Below, piece by piece: positions 38,525 to 47,374 of a DNA stretch of 64,000 nucleotides. Where the stretch lies: contig DASUWA010000001.1 of the NCBI GenBank assembly GCA_036378675.1, positions 1-64,000 of the forward strand. The letters run 5' to 3'. The notes beneath the pieces were generated by a model. The model did not search any database. It was given only the letters and a program-made list of their open reading frames with translations, and was not told where the DNA came from. Every line of letters begins with the position of its first letter. Positions within the stretch are counted from its first letter, which is position 1. This stretch comes from Acidimicrobiales bacterium (GTDB lineage Bacteria > Actinomycetota > Acidimicrobiia > Acidimicrobiales > Palsa-688). The position numbers and the translations under genes were made by a program.

Positions 38525-38529
38525 CGACC

Positions 38530-38535
38530 AGGTTA
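38530..38535 (-). promoter_or_regulatory. -10 element TAACCT for the MFS/MerR operon
   Basis: Minus-strand TAACCT ends 5 nt before ATG 38524 and 8 nt before the second ATG codon. Confidence 0.5.
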
Positions 38536-38626
38536 CCTCGAACTCTTACGTCAACGTCAGATTGGTTCTCGGAATCGCACCAGCGTGAGTTCGTCCCCTA
38601 ACCAGCAAACCGGGGTCTCGCGACCG

Positions 38627-38632
38627 TAGACT
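38627..38632 (+). promoter_or_regulatory. -10 element TAGACT for the pgsA operon
   Basis: TAGACT ends 6 nt before ATG 38639. Confidence 0.6.
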
Positions 38633-38638
38633 CCCGGC

Positions 38639-39247
38639 ATGGTCGCCCAGTCGCGGGAGGAGAGCCGGATCCTCACCGTGCCGAATCTGGTGACCCTTCT
38701 CCGGCTTCTCTGCATACCTCTTTTCGTCCTTCTGATCGCGCGACCGCACCGAGCCGGCTGGTATCCGGCCGCACTCCTGCTCGGCGTTCTCGGCGCAACC
38801 GATGGGGTCGACGGCTACGTCGCCCGTCACTTCAACCAGGTGTCCACACTCGGCAAGGTGCTGGACCCGATCGCTGACAGGTTGCTGCTCGGGGTCGCCG
38901 CGATAGCGATCATCGCGGTCGGGGCGATACCCCTGTGGGTTGCGGTTATCGCGCTGAGCCGCGAGGCGCTGGTCGCCGGCGGTTTCCTCTTTGTCGCCGC
39001 GGCCGGAGGGCGGCGCATGGACGTCCAATGGGCGGGCAAGGCCGGCACCTTCGGGATGATGTTCGCGTTTCCGCTGTTTCTAGCCGGGCACGCCAACGAC
39101 AGCTGGCACTCGGTTGCCGAAGCACTCGCCTGGATCGCCGTCATTCCCGCTCAGGCGCTCGGTTGGTACGCCGCAGTCACTTACCTGCCCAAGGCGCGTG
39201 CAGCGCTCGCGGAAAGCCGCAATGAGCGGGAGGGGGCGCCCGCGTGA
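38639..39247 (+). CDS. pgsA: CDP-alcohol phosphatidyltransferase, PgsA-like
   Basis: The 202-aa membrane enzyme has the family signature DGYVAR, 8 residues, GKVLDPIAD (D-G-x2-A-R-x8-G-x3-D-x3-D, residues about 61-83). It transfers a phosphatidyl group from CDP-diacylglycerol, most likely to glycerol 3-phosphate. Around five to six hydrophobic helices follow. Several CDP-alcohol transferases occur in actinobacteria, so the acceptor is inferred from similarity and from the mycobacterial pgsA2-gcvH neighbourhood. The stop overlaps the next GTG (GTGA). Confidence 0.85.
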   Translation: MVAQSREESRILTVPNLVTLLRLLCIPLFVLLIARPHRAGWYPAALLLGVLGATDGVDGYVARHFNQVSTLGKVLDPIADRLLLGVAAIAIIAVGAIPLWVAVIALSREALVAGGFLFVAAAGGRRMDVQWAGKAGTFGMMFAFPLFLAGHANDSWHSVAEALAWIAVIPAQALGWYAAVTYLPKARAALAESRNEREGAPA

Positions 39248-41748
39248 AGGCCGTGATCATGGCGGGCGGAGAGGGGACCCGACTGCGGCCGCTTACCAGC
39301 AACCAACCGAAGCCGATGATGCCGATCGCCAACCGGCCGATGATGGAGCACATCGTCGAGCTGCTCAAGAAGCACGCCCTGCATGACATCGTCGTCACTG
39401 TCGCTTACCAGGCGAACGCGATCAGGACCTACTTCGGGGACGGCTCGGAGTTCGGCGTCAAGATGGTGTACGCGACCGAAGAGAACCCCCTCGGCACTGC
39501 CGGCTCGGTCAGGAACGCGATGGCCGAGTTGACGGAAACGTTCCTGGTCATCTCGGGCGACGTGCTGACGGATATCGATCTGGGCGCGATCGTCGAATAC
39601 CACCGTGAGAAGAAGGCTCTCGCGACGATCGGGCTGAAGGCGATGGAGAACCCCCTCGACTTCGGGATCGTAATCACCAAAGAAGACGGCGCCGTCGAGC
39701 GGTTCCTCGAAAAGCCGAGCTGGGGCCAGGTCTTCTCCGACACCATTAACACCGGCGTTTACGTGCTCGAACCCGACGTCTTCGAGTACATCCCGCCAGA
39801 GAAGCCGGTCGACTTCTCGTCCGATGTCTTCCCGAAGCTGCTCGACGACGGGCGACCGATATTCGGCTATGTAGCCGAGGGTTACTGGGAGGACGTCGGC
39901 ACGCTCGACGCGTACGTCAAGGCGCACCAGGACGTACTCGACGCGCAGGTCGGACTTGAGATCCCCGGATTCCGGCTGGGCGAAGGAGTATGGCTCGGAG
40001 AGGGATCCGAGATCGACCCGGCCGCCACTGTCGATGGGCCGGCGATCATCGGTGACTACTGCAGGGTCGAGGCCGGAGCTCGTCTTGCCGAATACACAGT
40101 TCTCGGTTCCAACGTGCGAGTCGGACCCGACGCGTTCATCGAACGGTCGGTCGTCCACGACAATGTGTACCTGGGTGCCGGCGTCCGACTCCGCGGTGCC
40201 GTCGTGGGCCGGTCGAGCGACCTGCGTCGAGGCGCCCGTCTCGAAGAAGGCGTCGTATTGGGGGACGAATGCTTCGTCGGAGACCACGCCGTTATCAACC
40301 CCGGCGTCAAGGTCTACCCGTTCAAGACCGTCGAGCACGGCGCGATCGTCAACTCGTCGATCGTCTGGGAATCGCGCGGCGCCCGGAACCTCTTCGGCCG
40401 GCTCGGGGTCGCAGGTCTCGCCAACGTCGACATCTCGCCACAGCTGGCCTTGCGGCTTGCCATGGCGTACGGGACCACCATGAAGAAGGGCTCCACGGTG
40501 GTCGCATCCCGAGACACGAGCCGCGCCTCGCGGGTCCTGAAACGAGCGATGATGGTCGGCCTCAACGCCGCGGGCGTCGACGTCGCGGACCTCGAAGTGG
40601 CCACCGTTCCAGTGACCCGGTTCGGCGTCCGAATCGAAGGAGGCGCCGGCGGCCTGACCGTGCGTCTGGCCCCCGATGATCCCCAGTCGGTCGTGATCCG
40701 CTTCTTCGACTCCGGCGGGATCGACATTTCCGAAGCGACCCAGAAGAAGATCGAACGCCTCTTCTACCGGGAGGACTACCGGCGCTCGCTCGCCGGCGAG
40801 ATCGGCGATATCCGGTTCCCGGTGCGCACCGCGGAGTTCTACACGGCGGTGCTCATCGAGAACGTAGACGTCGAAGCGGTGAAAGCGGCCCGTTTCAAGG
40901 TCGTGCTGGACTACGCGTACGGCGCGGCGAGCTTTGTCATGCCGAACGTTCTGGCCAAGCTCGGGGCGGAGGTCCTGTCCGTCAACCCGTACGCGTCAAC
41001 CCGTCAGTCGCTCACCTTCGATCGTTGGGAGCACGCCGAGCAGGTCTCCGACCTGGTTCGCGCGTCCGGCGCCCACTTGGGGGCAGTGATCGACACCGAC
41101 GGGGAATACGTCACCTTCGTCGACGACAACGGCCATGTTCTCAGCGACGACCAGGGGCTCATGGCACTGCTGCGTCTGGTGCTCGACGACGCACAGCGAA
41201 GGGGGGGCCCGCCTCCGACCGTCGCGTTACCCGTCTCGGTCGGCAGGGCGGTGGAGCGGATGTGCGACGACGCGGGTGCGACTCTCCTTTGGACCAAGCT
41301 GTCGACCCCTCATCTCATGGAGATCGCTTCCCGGCCCGGAGTCCGGTACGCGGCCAGCCAGGAGGGCGGGTACATCTTCCCGGCTTTCCTACCGGCCTAC
41401 GACGCGGTCGCCGCTCTGGTCGACACTCTCGCCCTGATGGCGGGGGTGCGGCGCCGGATGTCGGAGGTCGTGGCCGAGCTGCCATCGGTGCGGGTCGCTC
41501 ACGAGGCCGTGGTCACCCCGTGGGAGAAGAAGGGGCTCGTGATGCGGATGGTCATGGAGTGGGCCAAGGACCGTGACCTGCTTCTCGTCGATGGAGTGAA
41601 GGTTCTCCATGACGACGGCTGGGCTTTGGTTTTCCCCGACGCCGAGGAGCCTCTGACGCACGTGTGGGCGGAGGCGTCCTCGGATGCCGACGCCCGCGCG
41701 CGAGCGCAGGAGTACGCGCGACGGATCCGCAATCTGCTGCGTTCTTGA
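39244..41748 (+). CDS. Sugar-phosphate nucleotidyltransferase fused to a phosphomannomutase-like domain
   Basis: The 834-aa protein has three parts: a nucleotidyltransferase (residues 1-235, GGEGTRLRPLTSNQPKPM, then SGDVLTDID), a left-handed beta-helix of hexapeptides (about 250-370) and a phosphomannomutase/phosphoglucomutase-like region (about 380-834). The first part should make GDP-mannose or another NDP-sugar. The mutase part appears to lack the phosphoserine loop (TASHNP; LAPDDPQ is the nearest), and the metal loop DGDGDR reads DTDGEY. It is therefore probably not a working mutase. Such fusions are known in actinobacteria and cyanobacteria. GTG 39244 overlaps the pgsA stop. Confidence 0.88.
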   Translation: MKAVIMAGGEGTRLRPLTSNQPKPMMPIANRPMMEHIVELLKKHALHDIVVTVAYQANAIRTYFGDGSEFGVKMVYATEENPLGTAGSVRNAMAELTETFLVISGDVLTDIDLGAIVEYHREKKALATIGLKAMENPLDFGIVITKEDGAVERFLEKPSWGQVFSDTINTGVYVLEPDVFEYIPPEKPVDFSSDVFPKLLDDGRPIFGYVAEGYWEDVGTLDAYVKAHQDVLDAQVGLEIPGFRLGEGVWLGEGSEIDPAATVDGPAIIGDYCRVEAGARLAEYTVLGSNVRVGPDAFIERSVVHDNVYLGAGVRLRGAVVGRSSDLRRGARLEEGVVLGDECFVGDHAVINPGVKVYPFKTVEHGAIVNSSIVWESRGARNLFGRLGVAGLANVDISPQLALRLAMAYGTTMKKGSTVVASRDTSRASRVLKRAMMVGLNAAGVDVADLEVATVPVTRFGVRIEGGAGGLTVRLAPDDPQSVVIRFFDSGGIDISEATQKKIERLFYREDYRRSLAGEIGDIRFPVRTAEFYTAVLIENVDVEAVKAARFKVVLDYAYGAASFVMPNVLAKLGAEVLSVNPYASTRQSLTFDRWEHAEQVSDLVRASGAHLGAVIDTDGEYVTFVDDNGHVLSDDQGLMALLRLVLDDAQRRGGPPPTVALPVSVGRAVERMCDDAGATLLWTKLSTPHLMEIASRPGVRYAASQEGGYIFPAFLPAYDAVAALVDTLALMAGVRRRMSEVVAELPSVRVAHEAVVTPWEKKGLVMRMVMEWAKDRDLLLVDGVKVLHDDGWALVFPDAEEPLTHVWAEASSDADARARAQEYARRIRNLLRS

Positions 41749-41803
41749 CCTGGCGACCCGGTCCCCTCGAACGGCATTGGGAGCAGCCTGCGCACGCGTC
41801 CAG

Positions 41804-41809
41804 TAAGTT
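41804..41809 (+). promoter_or_regulatory. -10 element TAAGTT for gcvH
   Basis: TAAGTT ends 8 nt before ATG 41818. Confidence 0.5.
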
Positions 41810-41817
41810 CCGGGTCC

Positions 41818-42198
41818 ATGATTGTCCCTGACGAGCTGCGCTACACCTCGGACCATGAATGGGCTCGCCTGGAAGGGGACCTCATTCGCATAGGTATCAC
41901 GGATTACGCGCAGGACGCTCTCGGCGACGTCGTCTTCGTGCAGCTCCCCGAACCCGGGGCCAGCGTGACCGAGGGAGATTCGTTCGCTGAGGTGGAGTCG
42001 ACGAAGTCGGTTTCAGACGTCTACTCGCCGGTCGCGGGCACGGTGGTGGAGGTGAACGCGGAACTGGGCGACGCGCCCCAACGGCTCAACGAGGACCCCT
42101 ACGGCGAGGGATGGATCTGCGTTATCCGCCCAGCGGACGCCGCCTCATTCGACAACCTGTTGGACGCCGATGGATACCGCAAGCTGACCGAGAGCTGA
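41818..42198 (+). CDS. gcvH: Glycine cleavage system H protein
   Basis: The 126-aa H protein carries the lipoyl arm between P, T and L proteins. The lipoylation lysine is in EVESTKSVSDVYSP (near residue 64). ITDYAQDALGDVVFV is the family's N-terminal signature. It heads a cluster that also contains gcvT and the two-subunit gcvP, as well as the garA-like and two MerR genes, the order known from mycobacteria. Confidence 0.96.
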   Translation: MIVPDELRYTSDHEWARLEGDLIRIGITDYAQDALGDVVFVQLPEPGASVTEGDSFAEVESTKSVSDVYSPVAGTVVEVNAELGDAPQRLNEDPYGEGWICVIRPADAASFDNLLDADGYRKLTES

Positions 42199-42208
42199 CG
42201 ATCTGGTA

Positions 42209-42706
42209 GTGGCGTCGATCTTCTGCAATCGCTGCGGGCACCGCAATCCCGATAACGCCAACTTCTGCTCCTCCTGTGGGGCCGTTCTAGAACACCCGGA
42301 CCCGGACAGGACCGTCACGACAATCACGCTGTCACCGGTGGAAGCGGCCGGAGAGGTGGGCGACGAGGAGGTGACCGTCTCGGTGGCCGACGTCCCGCTC
42401 GAGATTGGAATGCTGGTCGTTCGCAGGGGACCGAATGCCGGTTCCCGGTTCGCGCTCGGCGTAGGAACGACGACGATCGGGCGCCACCCCGACAGCGATA
42501 TTTTTCTCGATGACGTGACCGTTTCGAGGCGCCATGCCGAGATTCGCAGCGAGAACCGATCGTTCAGGGTGAGCGACGTCGGGTCTCTCAACGGCACCTA
42601 CGTCAACCGCGAGCGCATCGATCAGACGACCGAACTCCATAGTGGCGACGAGGTGCAGATAGGTAAGTTCAGACTCGTTTTCTTGTTCGAGGTTCGAGGC
42701 CGGTAG
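42209..42706 (+). CDS. FHA-domain protein, GarA/OdhI-like, with N-terminal zinc ribbon
   Basis: The 165-aa protein has a zinc ribbon at the N-terminus (CNRCGHRNPDNANFCSSCG, residues 6-24), a Thr-rich linker (DRTVTTITLS) and an FHA domain (residues about 72-160; GRHPDSDIFLDDVTVSRRHAEI and SLNGTYVNRERI). GarA and OdhI bind 2-oxoglutarate dehydrogenase or glutamate enzymes, and phosphorylation of an N-terminal ETT motif switches them off. The locus matches garA, but the mycobacterial ETTSVFR motif is absent; the Thr run may be the substitute kinase site. The GTG start lies 10 nt after gcvH. Confidence 0.82.
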   Translation: MASIFCNRCGHRNPDNANFCSSCGAVLEHPDPDRTVTTITLSPVEAAGEVGDEEVTVSVADVPLEIGMLVVRRGPNAGSRFALGVGTTTIGRHPDSDIFLDDVTVSRRHAEIRSENRSFRVSDVGSLNGTYVNRERIDQTTELHSGDEVQIGKFRLVFLFEVRGR

Positions 42707-42711
42707 GCGCC

Positions 42712-43746
42712 ATGCCGGAGAGGTCACACTTGTCGATAGGGGAGGTCCTTTCGCTTCTGCGCGAGGAGTTTCCCGACGTGACCATCTCGAAGATACGTTT
42801 CCTCGAAAGCCAGGGCCTGGTCGATCCAGAGCGGACTCCGTCTGGTTACAGAAAGTTCTACGACCAGGACGTCGAGCGGCTCCGCTGGATACTCCGCCAG
42901 CAACGGGAGCACTTCCTTCCGCTGAAGGTCATACGCGGGAGGCTCAGCGAAGGAACCGGGGGGGCGGACAACGGGACCGGTGTCCACCGTTCCCACACGT
43001 CCCACACGTCCCGCCCGGATCCGGCCGACAGAGGGGAGACGCCGCACCTTCCGGGACTCGCCCCACCGTCAACGGCTGCGCCCGCGTCACCGGGCGGAGA
43101 GACCCGCCGGACCGAGGTCCTCACCCACGAGCCGAGTCCCCACCGAGAAACGAACGTCCGCACGGGCGCCGAAACGGCAGCGGCGACCGCGACCGACGAG
43201 GGCCTGCCGGGCGGCGAGACCCAGCGGGAGCCGGCCAGGACGCCGGCTCCGGCGCCACGGCGGGAACCGTCCTCGCCGACGGGCCCGGCTCAGCGAACAT
43301 CAGCCGAACCCACATCCCGCGAGGCGCCGGCGCCTGCGAGGGCGCACCGCGGGCACGAGGATCACGATCACGAGAGCTACAGCGCCGACGAGCTGGCGGC
43401 GGCAGCCGGCGCCACTCCAGAACTGGTTACCGAGCTCAAGCAGTACGGGCTGATCATTTCGCACACGGTCGTCGCCGGAACGCCGTACTTCGATGAGACC
43501 GCAATGGCCGTCACCCGCGCCGCGGTGGGATTCGCCAGTCACGGAGTCGAAGCGCGGCACCTCCGAGCTTGGCGCAACTCGGCGGACAGAGAGGCCGCGC
43601 TTTTCGAGCAACTGATCATGCCGTTGCTCCGCCAGCGAAACCCCCAAGCCCGCCGCCAGGCGGTGGACACGGTCGCCGACCTCGCCCGCCTTGGAGGAGA
43701 GCTCCGGGAAGCGCTGTTGCAACGGGCTCTTCGGGACATTCGCTGA
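42712..43746 (+). CDS. MerR-type regulator, FtsR/Rv1828-like, with long disordered linker
   Basis: The 344-aa protein has an N-terminal winged helix (LSIGEVLSLLREEFPDVTISKIRFLESQGL, then SGYRKF) typical of Rv1828 and corynebacterial FtsR, which regulate cell division or related genes. Residues about 80-215 are a Pro/Arg/Thr/Glu-rich disordered linker, far longer than in mycobacteria. The C-terminal domain (residues about 222-344, SADELAAAAGATPELV and HGVEARHLRAWRNSADRE) matches the Rv1828 C-terminus. It is 5 nt after the FHA gene, so co-transcribed. Confidence 0.87.
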   Translation: MPERSHLSIGEVLSLLREEFPDVTISKIRFLESQGLVDPERTPSGYRKFYDQDVERLRWILRQQREHFLPLKVIRGRLSEGTGGADNGTGVHRSHTSHTSRPDPADRGETPHLPGLAPPSTAAPASPGGETRRTEVLTHEPSPHRETNVRTGAETAAATATDEGLPGGETQREPARTPAPAPRREPSSPTGPAQRTSAEPTSREAPAPARAHRGHEDHDHESYSADELAAAAGATPELVTELKQYGLIISHTVVAGTPYFDETAMAVTRAAVGFASHGVEARHLRAWRNSADREAALFEQLIMPLLRQRNPQARRQAVDTVADLARLGGELREALLQRALRDIR

Positions 43747-43781
43747 CTTCCAGGGGCCGCCACCAACCGCCGCGGCCAGGG

Positions 43782-43787
43782 TAACGT
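43782..43787 (+). promoter_or_regulatory. -10 element TAACGT for the DUF151 gene
   Basis: TAACGT ends 7 nt before ATG 43795, so this gene can be transcribed separately within the cluster. Confidence 0.55.
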
Positions 43788-43794
43788 TCAGATC

Positions 43795-44301
43795 ATGGTG
43801 GAGATGCACCTGAGCGCTGTCCGGGTGGAGCTGCCTAGTAACACTCCGATACTGCTGTTGCAGGAGGTACAGGGCTCACGTCGCACGCTGCCGATCTATA
43901 TCGGTCCGGCAGAGGCCCAAGCGATCGCGTTCGCGCAGCAGGGGGTCGAAACTCCCCGGCCGATGACGCACGACTTGATGAAGAACCTGCTCGACGAGGT
44001 TGGGGCCCAGGTCGAGCGGATCGTGATCACCGAACTCAGGGACCGGACCTTCTACGCGGAGATCCACCTCGTCGTCGCGGGGCAGCGCCGGGTCGTTTCC
44101 GCCCGTCCGTCGGATGCGGTCGCCCTCGCCGTTCGGGTGGACACAACGATCTTCGCCGAGGAAGAACTGCTCGACGCCGAGGGGATCGTCCTGCCCGCAG
44201 AGGACGAAGACGAAGAGGACGGGGCGGTCGAGGCGGACGAGCTCGTGTCCGAATTCCGCCAGTTCATAGAGGGCGTTCGCCCCGAGGACTTCGAGTCCTA
44301 G
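43795..44301 (+). CDS. DUF151 (bifunctional nuclease-like) protein
   Basis: The 168-aa protein matches the DUF151 family (Rv1829 in mycobacteria): LPIYIGPAEAQAIAFAQQGV and RPMTHDLMKNLL, then RPSDAVALAVRV. A plant member has RNase and DNase activity, and bacterial members are uncharacterised. An Asp/Glu-rich stretch (EDEDEEDGAVEADE) precedes the C-terminal helix. ATG 43795 is supported by the promoter. Confidence 0.9.
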   Translation: MVEMHLSAVRVELPSNTPILLLQEVQGSRRTLPIYIGPAEAQAIAFAQQGVETPRPMTHDLMKNLLDEVGAQVERIVITELRDRTFYAEIHLVVAGQRRVVSARPSDAVALAVRVDTTIFAEEELLDAEGIVLPAEDEDEEDGAVEADELVSEFRQFIEGVRPEDFES

Positions 44302-44410
44302 ATCGCAACCGGCTGGAGTCCGAATTCGCCCTGTTACGGGGCCTTGCAATCCCAACGCCCGTGGGCCACACTGTCGTAACTACTCGTCTGTGATCCCCGG
44401 GAGGGCGGAG

Positions 44411-44890
44411 ATGCAATCAGTCGAACCGGACGGGGAGGCCGGCTTCCGGGGGCCCCAAGTTTGCTCGATCGTGGGCATCACCTACCGCCAACTGGACTAC
44501 TGGGCCCGCACGGGGCTCCTTCATCCGTCCATCAGCGAGGCAAAGGGGAGCGGCTCCCAGCGGGTCTACTCGTACACCGATCTCGTTCAGCTAAAAGTGA
44601 TCAAGAGGCTCCTCGACTCCGGGGTGTCCCTCCAGGCCGCCCGCAAGGCCATCGAGTGCCTCCGTTCGACCGGCGAGGATCTCGCCACCGCGAATCTGGT
44701 CATCGACGGCCGCCGCTCAGTTCTCGCACATTCCGGCGAGGAGATCATCGACATCCTCAAGGGCGGCCAGACGGTCCTGAACATCGTTCCTCTCGGAGGC
44801 GTGGTCTCCGAGATAGCTGCAGCGATCACCGAGCTCCAGCTCGATCGACCGAATCTCGGCGCCGGTCGCAAAGCAGTTCACGGAGCCTGA
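44411..44890 (+). CDS. MerR-type regulator, Rv1830-like
   Basis: The protein is about 159 aa with a MerR helix-turn-helix (CSIVGITYRQLDYWARTGLLHPS, then GSQRVYSYTDLVQLKVIKRLLDSG). The sequence matches the second MerR gene of the mycobacterial gcv/garA locus. GGGAGG at 44399-44404 lies 6 nt before ATG 44411, which is why I choose that start; GTG 44390 would add seven residues. Known homologues are linked to cell growth and division genes; the ligand is unknown. Confidence 0.87.
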   Translation: MQSVEPDGEAGFRGPQVCSIVGITYRQLDYWARTGLLHPSISEAKGSGSQRVYSYTDLVQLKVIKRLLDSGVSLQAARKAIECLRSTGEDLATANLVIDGRRSVLAHSGEEIIDILKGGQTVLNIVPLGGVVSEIAAAITELQLDRPNLGAGRKAVHGA

Positions 44891-44929
44891 GCACCACTTC
44901 GCACCCACGGGATCAGCTCCGGGAGCCTC

Positions 44930-44935
44930 TAGGCT
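44930..44935 (+). promoter_or_regulatory. -10 element TAGGCT for gcvT
   Basis: TAGGCT ends 7 nt before GTG 44943. Confidence 0.6.
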
Positions 44936-44942
44936 GCCCCGA

Positions 44943-46016
44943 GTGACCGATTCGGAACCGTCGCTCCGGCATTCTCCTCTCGACGCGGCTCATCGCACAC
45001 TTGGAGCGAAGATGGTCCCGTTCGGCGGCTGGGAAATGCCGCTCTCATACGCCGGCGGGACGATCGCAGAGCACATGGCGTGCCGAAACGATGCCGTTGT
45101 TTTCGATGTCAGCCACCTCGGCACGGTCCGTCTCTCCGGACCGGACGCGCGGACGGTTCTGCAGTCGACCCTCACCAACGACCTCGCCAAGATCGGCCCG
45201 GGCCGCGCGCAGTACACGCACCTGCTCGATGAGACCGACGGTTCCGTGCTCGACGACATCATCGTCTGGTGGGTCGAGGAGGAGTCATTCGATGTGATGC
45301 CCAACGCGTCGAACACCGCGAGGGTTCGGTCGGCAATCGGTGGGAGGGACGTCACGGCCGAGCGGGCCGTCCTTGCGGTACAGGGCCGGAACGCCCGCGA
45401 GCGTCTCGCGGTCGTCTCCAAGGACGCCGCCAACGTCGGCAGGTTTCGGGTTACCCAGTTCAGCTGGTCCGGCTACGAATGCGTCGCCGCCGGCACCGGC
45501 TACACCGGCGAGGACGGGGTCGAGTGCAGGCTGCCGGCCGACGCGGCGCCGGCGTTCTGGGAGACTCTCCTCGGCACCGGGATCCTCCCGGCCGGGCTGG
45601 GCGCCCGCGACACCCTGCGGCTCGAAGCGGCACTTCCGCTGCACGGCCACGAGCTCGGCCCGGGAATCACACCACTGCAGGCCGGGCTCGAGTGGGTCGT
45701 GTCGTGGACCAAGCCGGAAGGTTTCCGGGGGAAGGTGGCGCTCGAGCGCGAAAAGAAATCAGGCGTCTCGCGACATCTCGCCGGGCTGGCGACCGAGGGC
45801 CGGCAGCCCCCGCGCGCCGGAGCGACGGTGCTCGTGGACGGCCGGCCCGCCGGCGAGGTCACCAGCGGCAACTTCTCCCCGGTCCTTGGTCACGGGATTG
45901 CGCTCGCCTTCCTGCCCCCGTCGGTGGGGGAGGGCACTGACGTAAAGGTCGAGCTTCGCGGGAGACCGCTCCGCGGGAACGTCGTAAAGCTTCCATTCGT
46001 ACAGAAGAAGGGTTAG
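44943..46016 (+). CDS. gcvT: Aminomethyltransferase (glycine cleavage T protein)
   Basis: The 357-aa enzyme releases ammonia from the aminomethyl H protein and makes methylene-tetrahydrofolate. Family regions seen are KMVPFGGWEMPLSY, FDVSHLGTVRLSG, YTGEDGVE and a C-terminal GCV_T domain (EVTSGNFSPVLGHGIALAF). The GTG start is leaderless by the upstream TAGGCT. gcvPA follows 9 nt after the stop, so T and P proteins share one transcript. Confidence 0.95.
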   Translation: MTDSEPSLRHSPLDAAHRTLGAKMVPFGGWEMPLSYAGGTIAEHMACRNDAVVFDVSHLGTVRLSGPDARTVLQSTLTNDLAKIGPGRAQYTHLLDETDGSVLDDIIVWWVEEESFDVMPNASNTARVRSAIGGRDVTAERAVLAVQGRNARERLAVVSKDAANVGRFRVTQFSWSGYECVAAGTGYTGEDGVECRLPADAAPAFWETLLGTGILPAGLGARDTLRLEAALPLHGHELGPGITPLQAGLEWVVSWTKPEGFRGKVALEREKKSGVSRHLAGLATEGRQPPRAGATVLVDGRPAGEVTSGNFSPVLGHGIALAFLPPSVGEGTDVKVELRGRPLRGNVVKLPFVQKKG

Positions 46017-46024
46017 GACACGCT

Positions 46025-47374
46025 TTGGGACACTTCGTTCCGCACACCGACGAAGAACTCGGGCAAATGCTCGCCGACATCGGGCTGTCGTCACTCGATG
46101 AGCTGTTCGACGTGATCCCCGAAGCGCTTCGCCTGGCCGGCGGGCTGGCCGTCGCACCCGGCATGCCCGAGGCGGACGTTCTCGACGAGATGGGCAGGCT
46201 CGCCGCTCGGAACAAGTTCGGCTCAGATTTGGTCTGCTTCGCCGGCGCCGGGGCCTACGACCACGACATCCCCTCCGCGACCAACCGGCTCGCCTTCCGG
46301 TCCGAGTTCGTCACCGCCTACACGCCCTACCAGCCCGAGGTGGCCCAAGGCGTGCTTCAGGCGCTGTTCGAGTACCAGACGATGATCTCGCGGCTTGCCG
46401 GCCTTCCCGTGGCGAACGCGTCGCTCTACGACGGGGCGAGCGCCGTGGTCGAGGCCACCAACTTGTCTACGGCCGCCACGGGGCGCCAGACAGTGTGGGT
46501 CAGCGGCGGACTCCACCCGCACTGGCGGGCGGTCCTCCACACTTTCGCCAAGGGCACCGGCCACGTACTCGTCGACGTACCGCTTCGTGACGGGGTGACC
46601 GACTGGACACAGGCGCCGCTGGCCGAGCCTCCCGCAGCGCTGCTCGTCGCCTCGCCGAACTACCTCGGTGCGATCGAGGACGTCCGGGTCGCACGGACGG
46701 TGGCCGATTCTCACAAGGCTCACCTGCTGGTCGCGATCGATCCGGTGTCGGCCGGCCTGTTGCGGACGGCGGGAGACGACGGAGCCGACGTGGTGGTGGG
46801 GGAGGGCCAGCCGTTCGGGACGCCCCTCTCCTTCGGCGGTCCGTACTTGGGTCTGTTCGCCTGCCGCATGGAGCACGTCCGGAGGCTTCCGGGTCGCCTA
46901 GTCGGGAGAACCGTAGATACCGAGGGCCGCCCGGCCTATGTCACGACCCTCAGGGCGAGGGAGCAGGACATCCGCCGCGAGAAGGCCTCGTCCAACGTGT
47001 GCACGAACCAGACCCTGATCGCGGTCGCGTGCATGATCCAGATGTCCTGGCTCGGCACGTCCGGCCTGCGAGAGCTTTCACTCCGGTGCGCCCGGGGGAC
47101 CCGCTACACCCGCGAAGCGGTCACTGCCATCCCGGGAGTCGAGCTCGTCGCGTCCGTCCCGACGCTTCGCGAGTTCGCGGTCAAGCTCCCGGTGCCGGGG
47201 CCGGCGGTGGTCGCGCGCATGGCGGAAGAAGGTTTCCTGGCCGGCGTCCCGGTCGGAATCGAGGGGGGAGTGGTGCGCGACGAAGGCGACGCCCTTTTGA
47301 TCGCGGTCACCGAGAAACGAACCAAAGACGAGATCGACGCGTTCGTCTCCGCTCTCGAAAAGGTGGTCCGCTGA
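46025..47374 (+). CDS. gcvPA: Glycine dehydrogenase (decarboxylating) subunit 1
   Basis: This 449-aa protein is the N-terminal half of the two-subunit P protein. Signature regions include YTPYQPEVAQGVLQALFEYQ, LPVANASLYDGASAVVEA and GRTVDTEGRPAYVTTLRAREQ. With GcvPB it decarboxylates glycine using PLP bound by the partner. TTG 46025 follows AGGA at 46016-46019 with 5-nt spacing. The TGA overlaps the gcvPB ATG (TGATG). Confidence 0.95.
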   Translation: MGHFVPHTDEELGQMLADIGLSSLDELFDVIPEALRLAGGLAVAPGMPEADVLDEMGRLAARNKFGSDLVCFAGAGAYDHDIPSATNRLAFRSEFVTAYTPYQPEVAQGVLQALFEYQTMISRLAGLPVANASLYDGASAVVEATNLSTAATGRQTVWVSGGLHPHWRAVLHTFAKGTGHVLVDVPLRDGVTDWTQAPLAEPPAALLVASPNYLGAIEDVRVARTVADSHKAHLLVAIDPVSAGLLRTAGDDGADVVVGEGQPFGTPLSFGGPYLGLFACRMEHVRRLPGRLVGRTVDTEGRPAYVTTLRAREQDIRREKASSNVCTNQTLIAVACMIQMSWLGTSGLRELSLRCARGTRYTREAVTAIPGVELVASVPTLREFAVKLPVPGPAVVARMAEEGFLAGVPVGIEGGVVRDEGDALLIAVTEKRTKDEIDAFVSALEKVVR

